From Nitrospira sp. MA-1 (GTDB taxonomy: Bacteria > Nitrospirota > Nitrospiria > Nitrospirales > UBA8639), in assembly GCA_032139905.1 (NCBI GenBank), contig JAQJDB010000005.1, positions 293,001-357,000 on the forward strand: 64,000 bases of DNA, written 5' to 3'. The notes under the pieces are model-generated. The model had not been told where the DNA came from and made no database searches. It was given only the letters and a program-made list of their open reading frames with translations. Positions 50,683-58,981 of this stretch are shown piece by piece; within the stretch, counting starts at the first letter, position 1, and every line of letters begins with the position of its first letter. Both the position numbers and the translations under genes were made by a program.

Positions 50683-53600
50683 ATGAAGAATCGTTGGTTG
50701 TCCTTTTCTCTCACGTGTTTGTGTCTTCTGCTGCAGGCATGTATCAGTAGCTCAACTTTGCTGGCGGAATCCAGTAACGATACATTGCAGCGGAAATCAA
50801 TCATGATCATGTCCCCGACGAATGCCTCGGCGCATACCACGGCACCCATCACCATCCAGGTGCGCGTTGCACATCATGCGGCAAAGGCCATGCAGGTATT
50901 GTTGGATGGCGTCGACATCACCTCGCGGTTTATGGCGCCTGGCCGCAATGGTGTTCGCCGGGCCGAGGTTGACCGGCCCTTGGTCAATTGGGGCAAAAAT
51001 CAGATTTTAGTCAGATCCGGATCGCACGAGGTAAACAGTCATTTTTTCCTGGTTGATCATCCGGACAGCAGTCCTGCCGCGGCCAATCTGCCGCTGCTGA
51101 TCCCCATCAAGACGCGCGTGGTTACCGGCTCAGGCGACAAGGCAGCGGACTACAACATCGCGCTCTACAAGGATCTAGACGATCCCACGGCTGCCACGCT
51201 GATACCGGCGTCCGTCCCTAGCGACGGTTCGAATGCCGGTTTCCAGGTAGTCTTTATGAGACGCTGGGATTTGTCGGTGATATCCAATGTTTCGGTCGTT
51301 AATCAGCGGCCTCCCAGTGATGGCCGGTGGCACGACTCCCCGCTTTATCAATCAATAGTTTACACGCCTGAAGATTGTCTTTCTGCCGGATGCATTCTAC
51401 TCATCCAAAGCCTTGGAACCATTGGTTTTACCCCGTGCTCTAAGGCTTATAGTAAGGATTTTCCAAAGGATTGCGAATCCTTCAAGAATATGCTGAATGG
51501 GCTAGGTCTTTCCTCGAGACTTGCTTACGCCAACGGGGACTCGAAGCAGATCGCGTTCTCTTCCATATCAAACAAAGTACCCTTCCCACCCACGTCCGGG
51601 CCACCGAAACCACCACCCGGTACTTTTTTTGAAAGCCTGACCTGCAGTGGCAGTAATTATGGCAGCGGCCCGGCATGTGACAGTCTCGGCTCTCCCAATA
51701 CGTCGTTCACCGCCCCCAAGGGGGCGGAGCCATCACAACTCGGGGATATCGCCGGTGTTCTCATTCGCGATAATCATCATAATTTCACATTTGCGAGAAA
51801 CGACCGCCTGGTCAGTTTTTCGACCGCCACGATCCCCGATGGTCCCAATGGAGTGATGAATACCATTACCGTGGACGGTGTACCCCATGCGTCGGGCTCA
51901 CTGAACGGCAGCCAAGGCGGGTTCCATCTGCTGATCTTAAACAGCAAGGATTTGACGGTTGTCCGGCACCAGACCTTTCCCAGCAAGCTTGACGCGAGTG
52001 AAGTCGAGGCGCTGTATAGGGTCATCACCGGCTACAAATCCTATGGGTATCTCTTTTTCATCGCCGGGTTTGGATATACAAATTATAACTGCCAATCCAG
52101 TACCAGCACTGGGCTCTGTGGGGCGCGCGTCAATTGGTACACCGCCTCACAATTGATGGGGGATTTGGGGGGAACGCAACAGGTCTTCTACCTCGCCAAC
52201 AATCCCAATGCCGACCCATACCTGTATGACGACTATACCTTGGTTGGATCGTTTGTCGACGGTGTCGGAGGAGAAAGCACGGATACGGGTCTAGATCAGG
52301 TGGGCGCCGAGATGAGCTCCATCATCGCGCGTGAGACGGAAGCGTTTCCGCCGCCTACCGGTGCGGGCCATGGTGCGGATATGGAAGGCTTCCTGCGGGT
52401 GAACCACCAGGGGTATTACAGTCCGGCCTCGTTCGGACACCGCCTCAACCTGAGCAAGACGACGATCGCTGATATCTTGTCGGCGTCGTTGCTGAACCCC
52501 ACGCCCTGGCCGTTCCCCGGACCTGATCCGGCCGGATCGAAGGCCGCCTACGATTGGATCAGCCAGCAGCTGTGTTGCGCCGATATTCGTTCAGCCTATG
52601 TTAATCTGAATATTTCACCTGCCATTTGGCTGGCGGAACTGCGACATCTGACGTACGACTCCTCGAGAATCCCCAATTCTAGTCCCGCAGATTTCGATGC
52701 CATGGTGCAGCAGCTCACCACCGAGTTCCAATACGTCACGCTGGCGCGCCTCTTCCAAAGCAATGTCGTCGGCCTGTACCAGGATCAGCAGGCCAACGTG
52801 TCGCTGCTGTTGCAGGACGATGGCGACAAGATTTTGCATAACCTGCAAGTCGGCCTTACCACCCAGGCGCATGCCGCCTCATGGACAGGCATATTGGGTG
52901 ATGTTTTCGGTGTTGGGTCCAGCTTGCTCAATGCCATTCCCGGCGGCGGGATTGTGGCGGCGGGCACCGAGGTCGCGCTGACCGTTGGCACCGCAATTGC
53001 CAATCAAGCCGCGTCTCATACCAATTCGGCCGCCGGCACGCCCCTGCAGGCGCAGGAGAACCAGGAAATAGCGGCTGGGGATTTAGCGAATCAATTGGCG
53101 AATCAGTTCTCGGCCACACTCGTCTCTCTCGGAAGTGAATTCGATCGCGTCATGACCGACTGGGGACGGCTCAAGACCCTGGCCGCGCCGCTGCTTGCCG
53201 ATCAGGTTCCCTGGGACAACAATGCCACAGGCCTGCTTTTGCAGAGCTACGATCGGGCGGTCCAGCGCGAACTGTACGCCCAGCTCCTCCCAACCAACTT
53301 CGTGGTTCAACACCTTCCGTACACGGGCAATAATCTGCACGTGGTCAATACGTATTTTGATCGGGGTGGCTCTGAATGCAAATGGGAACATTTCATTAAC
53401 AATAAAGCGGTGCTCTACTACCCGAACGGTCACATAAACAATGACCCCAACGAAAATTCTCATTCCGGCAAATACCCATGGAACTATCAATGGGGCATCT
53501 GGGCATTGACACTTGCCAAATATCAAAACGATTCATGCCCCGGCCACAGTCAGAATTACCCGAAGACGTATGACTATCCGGACACGTTTGGCCTGTTCAA

Positions 53601-53721
53601 GCCGCTGGATCCCGGCAATCCGGATGCCTTGGGTGCTTATCGCTACTGGTTCTATACGCGAGGCAGCTTTTCAACTATTGAAAATAACAACAACACGCCG
53701 TGCTACGATGGAAGTTGCTGA
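50683..53721 (+). CDS. Large secreted lipoprotein of unknown function
   Basis: About 1012 residues. A lipobox LLQAC (C20) follows a short signal. Residues 45-120 look Ig-like (MSPTNASAHTTAPITIQV...). The middle is rich in Ser/Gly/Cys with many paired cysteines. Near residues 734-782 there is a Gly/Ala/Val-rich helical stretch (ILGDVFGVGSSLLNAIPGGG) that could insert into a membrane. The C-terminal third has aromatic-rich beta segments. GGGGG lies five bases before the ATG at 50683. I do not recognise the family. It is the largest gene of the accessory stretch. Confidence 0.75.
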   Translation: MKNRWLSFSLTCLCLLLQACISSSTLLAESSNDTLQRKSIMIMSPTNASAHTTAPITIQVRVAHHAAKAMQVLLDGVDITSRFMAPGRNGVRRAEVDRPLVNWGKNQILVRSGSHEVNSHFFLVDHPDSSPAAANLPLLIPIKTRVVTGSGDKAADYNIALYKDLDDPTAATLIPASVPSDGSNAGFQVVFMRRWDLSVISNVSVVNQRPPSDGRWHDSPLYQSIVYTPEDCLSAGCILLIQSLGTIGFTPCSKAYSKDFPKDCESFKNMLNGLGLSSRLAYANGDSKQIAFSSISNKVPFPPTSGPPKPPPGTFFESLTCSGSNYGSGPACDSLGSPNTSFTAPKGAEPSQLGDIAGVLIRDNHHNFTFARNDRLVSFSTATIPDGPNGVMNTITVDGVPHASGSLNGSQGGFHLLILNSKDLTVVRHQTFPSKLDASEVEALYRVITGYKSYGYLFFIAGFGYTNYNCQSSTSTGLCGARVNWYTASQLMGDLGGTQQVFYLANNPNADPYLYDDYTLVGSFVDGVGGESTDTGLDQVGAEMSSIIARETEAFPPPTGAGHGADMEGFLRVNHQGYYSPASFGHRLNLSKTTIADILSASLLNPTPWPFPGPDPAGSKAAYDWISQQLCCADIRSAYVNLNISPAIWLAELRHLTYDSSRIPNSSPADFDAMVQQLTTEFQYVTLARLFQSNVVGLYQDQQANVSLLLQDDGDKILHNLQVGLTTQAHAASWTGILGDVFGVGSSLLNAIPGGGIVAAGTEVALTVGTAIANQAASHTNSAAGTPLQAQENQEIAAGDLANQLANQFSATLVSLGSEFDRVMTDWGRLKTLAAPLLADQVPWDNNATGLLLQSYDRAVQRELYAQLLPTNFVVQHLPYTGNNLHVVNTYFDRGGSECKWEHFINNKAVLYYPNGHINNDPNENSHSGKYPWNYQWGIWALTLAKYQNDSCPGHSQNYPKTYDYPDTFGLFKPLDPGNPDALGAYRYWFYTRGSFSTIENNNNTPCYDGSC

Positions 53722-53997
53722 TCTGCAATTGTCATCATGACATGAAGCCTTCGCAGTCTGACTCACACGTCCATGTGCTCACTGGGACGAAATAATAATT
53801 GCTACTCATCGTCTTTCACACTTGTGTGACTCAAGTTTTCAGTTCGACGGTGCCCCTAAAAAAAAGAAAACGGATGGAATCTTGCCTACCAAAATGATAC
53901 GTCTGGATGAATGGGCGAGTTTCGTCCCTGATTGACCCAAATCTCGAGTGAGAATGGTGGGTACAGTCAGTCATCCTTGCAGGAAATGACGATTGTC

Positions 53998-55866
53998 TTA
54001 AATGGAGTACTGGAAGTCGCCACGGCCCCTGGGAGGTTCAGTGAGAATCCCCCTGGATTTGAGCAAATCAATGATTTGGTGGGTGCAGTCGTCGAAATTT
54101 TCCGGCCCTGCAAAAATTAGATCGGTATCCGGTTGAGGCCCTTGTAAATCTTTGGCCATGTGGATGGTGATGACCGGGATCGGGTTCACCAACGTTTGCA
54201 CGGTTTGCACGATGTGTTTGGTCGGTTCATGGAGGGCATTGGTTGTAGAAATCACGAGGGAGCCTGTATCGGTCAGTAATCGTACGACTTCCCCGAACCG
54301 TCGAATGATTTCATCCGGTTTCGTGTCGAGCAGATCCGCATCGAGCCCCCGTTGCAGATTTTCTGGCGCGAGAAGGTAGGCATGCCGGCCTTCTGCAACG
54401 AGCACGGTTTCCAGTTTTCGAGCCAGAAATCCTTTCGCGGTGACATCCGGACCAGTCAGTAAGACCACGGCCGCTCGATGTCCATAGTGCTGGGCCCGGT
54501 CTTCGGCTCCCACATCTCCCTTGACCCAGGCGGAATCCCGTTCTCGTGCCTCCGTTCGAAAATCTTCCTGGTCGTCCTGGACCAGTTCCGTGATGATTCC
54601 ACCTCCCGCCACATCGTATTCATCTACCAATACGAAACGTCCGGTCGTCTCAAACTGTGCATAAAGATCGAACGCAATGGGAGATTTGGTCCGAAGCGTA
54701 ATGTCGGCCACTTCATTCCGTTTCACGGTGGTTTGCGTCTGTCGGTCGTCCAAATTGGTGGCGTCCACAATGCGATGAATAGTGGCCACTTCGCAGGGGA
54801 CTTCCCTGGTGGCCAGTCGTAAGACATATGGCCGGCGGGTTTCTAGGGGTCGGCCTCCTAACCAGAACAGATTGGCACGAATGCGGGTGGAGACCAGCGG
54901 CCTGGCATCTTCGTGTGTCGCAATTTCCCCTCGTTCCACAAAAATTTGTTCGTCCAGGGTTATGCCGACGGATTGGCCGGCTTTGGCTTGAGTTGGCGGT
55001 GGATCGATATTAAAAGCTTCAATCGTTTCAATATTGGCGGATTTGTTGGATGGGGAAAAGACCAGCCGGTCACCAATCTTGAGTTTTCCTGCCGTGATGC
55101 GGCCAACTAAAATCCGGCGGGCGTCGAACTTATACACGTCCTGGATGGGAAGACGAAGTGTTTGTTCTGCACGTTTGGATTCCAGATGGAAATGCGCAAG
55201 GGAATCCAACACGGAGGGGCCCGTGTACCATGGGGTTTCCGGGCTTGAGTTGATGATGTTGATGCCCTGTTTGGCACTCGCGGGGATAACGTATTGGGGA
55301 ATGACGTTCAATTGGGTGAGAAATTCCCGGTATTCTTTTTCGATGGCTTGGAAGGTGTCTTCGCGGTAATTGACCAGGTCCATTTTATTGACCACTACGG
55401 TGACCTGTTTAACTCCTAACATGGAGAGCAATAGCCCATGGCGCTTTGATTGGTCGCGCACGCCTTCAAGGGCATCAATGACCAGGAGCGCTGCTTCGGC
55501 ACGAGCCGCGCCAGACACCATGTTTTTCAGGAATTCCTTATGTCCTGGCGCGTCAATAATGATGTATTGGCGCCCTCCCCATGAGAAGAAGGTTCGGGCC
55601 GTATCGATGGTGATACCCTGTTGTTGTTCTTCTAAAAAGGCATCAAACAAAAAGGCATATTCAAATTCTTTGCCTTGTTGTTTGCAAATGGCCTGGATCT
55701 TTTCGATCTTGCCGGTTGGTAACGTCCCGGTGTCGGCATACAGACGACCCAATAGTGTGGATTTGCCGTGGTCGACGTGACCCACGATGACGATATTCAT
55801 TCTCTCCCGGATGGAATTGTCCTGAGGAGTGTCGTTAGGTAGGCCTATGGCTGGTGTGACCGTCAT
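53998..55866 (-). CDS. cysN: Sulfate adenylyltransferase subunit 1 fused to an APS-kinase-like domain lacking a P-loop
   Basis: A 622-residue protein. Residues 22-430 are CysN, the GTPase of ATP sulfurylase: GHVDHGKS (29-36), DAPGH (105-109), NKMD (160-163) and EF-Tu-like domains. Residues 464-622 align in order with an APS kinase but the P-loop is replaced by GPDVTAKGF (472-480) and the DGDNxRxGL motif by APENLQRGL (500-508). The kinase is therefore probably inactive. The gene starts 2 bp after cysD. With CysD it makes APS from sulfate and ATP. Confidence 0.92.
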   Translation of the reverse strand: MTVTPAIGLPNDTPQDNSIRERMNIVIVGHVDHGKSTLLGRLYADTGTLPTGKIEKIQAICKQQGKEFEYAFLFDAFLEEQQQGITIDTARTFFSWGGRQYIIIDAPGHKEFLKNMVSGAARAEAALLVIDALEGVRDQSKRHGLLLSMLGVKQVTVVVNKMDLVNYREDTFQAIEKEYREFLTQLNVIPQYVIPASAKQGINIINSSPETPWYTGPSVLDSLAHFHLESKRAEQTLRLPIQDVYKFDARRILVGRITAGKLKIGDRLVFSPSNKSANIETIEAFNIDPPPTQAKAGQSVGITLDEQIFVERGEIATHEDARPLVSTRIRANLFWLGGRPLETRRPYVLRLATREVPCEVATIHRIVDATNLDDRQTQTTVKRNEVADITLRTKSPIAFDLYAQFETTGRFVLVDEYDVAGGGIITELVQDDQEDFRTEARERDSAWVKGDVGAEDRAQHYGHRAAVVLLTGPDVTAKGFLARKLETVLVAEGRHAYLLAPENLQRGLDADLLDTKPDEIIRRFGEVVRLLTDTGSLVISTTNALHEPTKHIVQTVQTLVNPIPVITIHMAKDLQGPQPDTDLIFAGPENFDDCTHQIIDLLKSRGILTEPPRGRGDFQYSI

Positions 55867-55868
55867 AT

Positions 55869-56669
55869 TTACATGTATCCATCTTTGCGTAATTGTTCCA
55901 TCCCTCGTCCTTCGTCTTGTGCGCGTCCTGCCCGCTCTGCCACCTTGGTATTGCGTAATTCAATGATGACCTCATCCACATTTTTCGAGGTGGAGTCAAT
56001 GGGAGTGGTGCAGGGGCCGCATCCCAGGCTGCGATAGCGCTTGCCGGTGCCTTGATCCAGATAGAGGTTATCCAAAAAGGGAATGTTTTCTAATTTGATG
56101 TATTCCCAGATATTGATCTCAGTCCAATCCAAAAGGGGATGAATCCGGATATGCGTGCCCGGCGGAAAGGACAGTTTATATTGATCCCAGAGTTCGGGGG
56201 GCTGATCGCGAAAATCCCATTCATTGTTTTTGTCCCGCGGGGAGAAGTACCGCTCCTTTGCCCTGGTACTATCTTCATCCGATCGCACACCCAAAATGAC
56301 CCCTGTGTAGCCCTTTTCCTCCAGCAATTGTTTTAACCCTTGGGTTTTTAAGGCGGTGCAACATTCCACTCGTCCCTTGGTGTGGTTCATCCCTTCGGCC
56401 AGGGCTTTTTTGTTTTGGCCCACGATCAGATTTAATCGCCACTCGCGTGCGAGGCGATCCCGGTATTCAATCATTTCAGGAATTTTGAAGCTGGTGTCAA
56501 CATGGAGTAAGGGAAAGGGAACATGGCCAAAAAATGCTTTTCTGGCCAGCCACAATAACACCGTTGAATCCTTGCCCATGGACCAGAGCATGGCCAGGTT
56601 ATCAAAGTTTTTGTACGCCTCTCGCAGGATATAGACGCTTTGATCTTCTAATTGACGGATATGGTTCAT
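55869..56669 (-). CDS. cysD: Sulfate adenylyltransferase subunit 2
   Basis: A 266-residue PP-loop ATP pyrophosphatase. It has [17 protein letters not shown] (P-loop), [15 protein letters not shown] and [19 protein letters not shown] motifs, and [13 protein letters not shown] at the end. It is shorter than the E. coli protein by about 35 residues. It overlaps the TrpD2-like gene upstream by 4 bp. CysDN forms APS, the substrate of the APS reductase in this operon. Confidence 0.93.
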   Translation of the reverse strand: MNHIRQLEDQSVYILREAYKNFDNLAMLWSMGKDSTVLLWLARKAFFGHVPFPLLHVDTSFKIPEMIEYRDRLAREWRLNLIVGQNKKALAEGMNHTKGRVECCTALKTQGLKQLLEEKGYTGVILGVRSDEDSTRAKERYFSPRDKNNEWDFRDQPPELWDQYKLSFPPGTHIRIHPLLDWTEINIWEYIKLENIPFLDNLYLDQGTGKRYRSLGCGPCTTPIDSTSKNVDEVIIELRNTKVAERAGRAQDEGRGMEQLRKDGYM

Positions 56670-57754
56670 GCTGGCACCACCGCCGGTGAAGGGGGAACGA
56701 CAAATTTTGACTGTGGAGGGCGTCCTTGGACCAAGGCGGTAAAGAACGCTCCGGCTTTTCCGGAGTCCAGTGTTTCCTGGGCGAGCGGTGTGGCTTGCGC
56801 GAGAGAGGAGGCCAACCCTCCGGCGTACATCAGTAAAGCGGCATTCATAATTACCCAGTTCCGTCTGTCGCCTTTCTGGCGATCGACGAGTACTTGTGTC
56901 ATCAATCGGGCTTCATGTTCAGGGGTGCCCGATCCCGGGCCGTTAATGGTTGAACTCATGGCTTGAAATGGTCCGGATCGGAACCCGGCATCATCGGGAC
57001 GAAAGACCAACGATGAAATATGTCCACTTCGTAATTCACGAGCCATGGAGGGCGCGGAAAGGGACAGTTCGGGAAATCCTTCGACTCCTTGAATGATCAG
57101 GGCACGTTTCGCTCCCAGCATGTCCAAGGCTTCCACCATTTTATCCAGATATGGCGGATGGGAAATGCCGATGACTTGTGAGCCCACCCTGGCAGGGTTC
57201 AATAGTCTGGATACCTGATGGGACAAATTTTGTAAACCGAATGCCTGACGCAGGTCCAGCAATTTGGTTAATGGTGCATGGTATCCGGCTAAGTCCATAT
57301 ACACCCAGGGCGATTGAGCGCCTTGCTCAATGGCTTCTGCCGCAGTACGCGCGATGGGAAGCTGTAAGTGATGAAGGACTTGAGGGAGATCGTACGGGGT
57401 GTCCGGGTTTTCAACACCGTGCATGAACAGTCCTGCGCCAGCCGAAGCTGCGACAAGGCTTGCCGCGACGACCACATGGATGGTGTTATGTTTTTCTCCA
57501 TAGAGCGGCATGTCCACAATGTTTTCGGCATGCGGGAGTGGTATCGGTGGCGCCCACTTGCGAACCGTGGTGGTGAACGCGGCAAGTTCGCTGATGGATT
57601 CGGTTTTTATACGCATGGCCATCAAAAAGGCTCCAACCTGAACGTCGGTTGCCTGCCCTTCAATTATGGCGTTAAGCGCATATTTGGCCTCATCCCAGGT
57701 TAAATCCTTGGCACCCTTCAGCCCTTTTCCAATTTTTGCAATCAGGTGATCCAT
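56666..57754 (-). CDS. TrpD2-like glycosyl transferase family protein
   Basis: A 362-residue protein of the anthranilate phosphoribosyltransferase fold. [27 protein letters not shown] and [13 protein letters not shown] match its helical N-terminus. The GTGGD-type loop is replaced by a [14 protein letters not shown] segment, which is the pattern of TrpD2/YbiB proteins that bind nucleic acid and have no confirmed TrpD activity. It is embedded in the sulfate operon, overlapping cysD by 4 bp, with no obvious reason from known pathways. Confidence 0.82.
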   Translation of the reverse strand: MDHLIAKIGKGLKGAKDLTWDEAKYALNAIIEGQATDVQVGAFLMAMRIKTESISELAAFTTTVRKWAPPIPLPHAENIVDMPLYGEKHNTIHVVVAASLVAASAGAGLFMHGVENPDTPYDLPQVLHHLQLPIARTAAEAIEQGAQSPWVYMDLAGYHAPLTKLLDLRQAFGLQNLSHQVSRLLNPARVGSQVIGISHPPYLDKMVEALDMLGAKRALIIQGVEGFPELSLSAPSMARELRSGHISSLVFRPDDAGFRSGPFQAMSSTINGPGSGTPEHEARLMTQVLVDRQKGDRRNWVIMNAALLMYAGGLASSLAQATPLAQETLDSGKAGAFFTALVQGRPPQSKFVVPPSPAVVPA

Positions 57755-57768
57755 GCGATGATTCCGGG

Positions 57769-58182
57769 TTAAAAGGTCAAAACCTGGTCAGCGGGAAGAA
57801 CAGCTTCTTTCCAGAAGGCCTCGGCGGTTTGCACTTCATCTAATTCCGGAATGAGTTCTTCGACATTCACTCCAAAATATTTCAGAGAATCTCTACACAC
57901 CGAAAATTTGACGTTTCCCTTTTCTTTAGAGGTCTGCATCATTTTTGGGAGGTCCGTTTTGTCCTCTTTTTTCAAGAGATCACGCACAAAGCCTTCCCGT
58001 CCTTTAAAATCCGAGGACATGGTCAGCTCTTTGATTTTGTCCTTGGTCATTCGGCCTGCGGCTTCGTCACGGAAATACCCACTCACTTCCATGCCGCTGG
58101 CGGCTGCCAGGGCTATCCACTCACAGGCTTGAAACAAGTTGTTCCATCCCCCTTTGGTAATAATGACGGCAATTTTTTTCAC
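57769..58182 (-). CDS. DsrE/DsrF-like protein
   Basis: A 137-residue protein with the DsrE fold: KKIAVIITKGGWNNLFQACEWIALAAASG, a middle of charged helices, and SVCRDSLKYFGVNVEELIPE at the C-terminus. A single Cys (about residue 95) sits where DsrE-like proteins carry sulfur. Such proteins often relay persulfide groups. The placement between cysH and the TrpD2-like gene suggests that it handles a sulfur intermediate. It lies 76 bp after cysH. Confidence 0.85.
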   Translation of the reverse strand: MKKIAVIITKGGWNNLFQACEWIALAAASGMEVSGYFRDEAAGRMTKDKIKELTMSSDFKGREGFVRDLLKKEDKTDLPKMMQTSKEKGNVKFSVCRDSLKYFGVNVEELIPELDEVQTAEAFWKEAVLPADQVLTF

Positions 58183-58258
58183 TGATGGTCTCCGATAGTT
58201 GCTTGATTGAGGAAAATGAATGTAAAGTCATGAACGACGAAATGGTCACTTGGCCGGA

Positions 58259-58975
58259 TTATCGATGAAGTCCACATTCGGTTTTCTCCGAACTTTTCCA
58301 TCGTCCGGAGCGTGGGTCTTCTCCCGGCATGACGGGCGCGGTGCAATGGGTACATCCAATACTGGGATAATGCCGATCATGCAAGGCATTGTACGGAACG
58401 TCATTCATGCGAATGTATTCCCAGACCTGTTCCCATGACCAGGTGGCTAAGGGGTTAAATTTTACAAGGCCAAATTTGGTATCCCACTCAATGATGCCGG
58501 CGTTGGCGCGAGTGGGTGATTGATCACGCCGGATTCCCGTCATCCACGCGGCATACTTTGCCAGGATGCGAGTGAGGGGCTCAACCTTTCGCAGTGAGCA
58601 GCATTGGTCGGGCTCCCGTTGCCATAAGGCTTCCCCAAACTGTGTCGCTTGTTCGGAAGGACTGAGTGTTGATTTAACCTGGATAATCTGATCATCCTGT
58701 AATTGATAATGTTGAATGATTCGATCCCGAACAGCATGGGTTTCAGGAAATAAAAAATCGGTATCTAAATAAAAGAGTGTGCTGCCTGGATTTGAGCGGA
58801 ACATCATATCGGCCAGGACGACATCCTCGGCCCCAAAACTACAGGCCAGAATAACCGTTCCCCCATATTCCGCGATCGCGGTCTCGACAATCTGTCGAGG
58901 CGCCTGACCTTCCATGGATCGATTGACCGCGACGAGTTCTTCAGGAGTTGGATGGGTATTGAGGAAAAGAGCCAT
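58259..58975 (-). CDS. cysH: APS reductase (adenosine 5'-phosphosulfate reductase)
   Basis: A 238-residue enzyme that reduces APS to sulfite. The 4Fe-4S ligand pattern C125-C126, C208-x2-C211 and the terminal ECGLHR (nucleophilic C234) mark the iron-sulfur APS-type rather than the PAPS-type enzyme. ACSFGAEDVVLADM near residue 45 forms the substrate P-loop. It lies 6 bp after the sulfite reductase gene. This agrees with the dead kinase domain in the cysN gene. Confidence 0.93.
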   Translation of the reverse strand: MALFLNTHPTPEELVAVNRSMEGQAPRQIVETAIAEYGGTVILACSFGAEDVVLADMMFRSNPGSTLFYLDTDFLFPETHAVRDRIIQHYQLQDDQIIQVKSTLSPSEQATQFGEALWQREPDQCCSLRKVEPLTRILAKYAAWMTGIRRDQSPTRANAGIIEWDTKFGLVKFNPLATWSWEQVWEYIRMNDVPYNALHDRHYPSIGCTHCTAPVMPGEDPRSGRWKSSEKTECGLHR

Positions 58976-58981
58976 GGCGTT

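Noticed and set aside
53816-53829. Inverted repeat TCACACTTGTGTGA
   Set aside because: Short, only one copy noticed, order opposite to a CRP site, no gene start within reach on either side.
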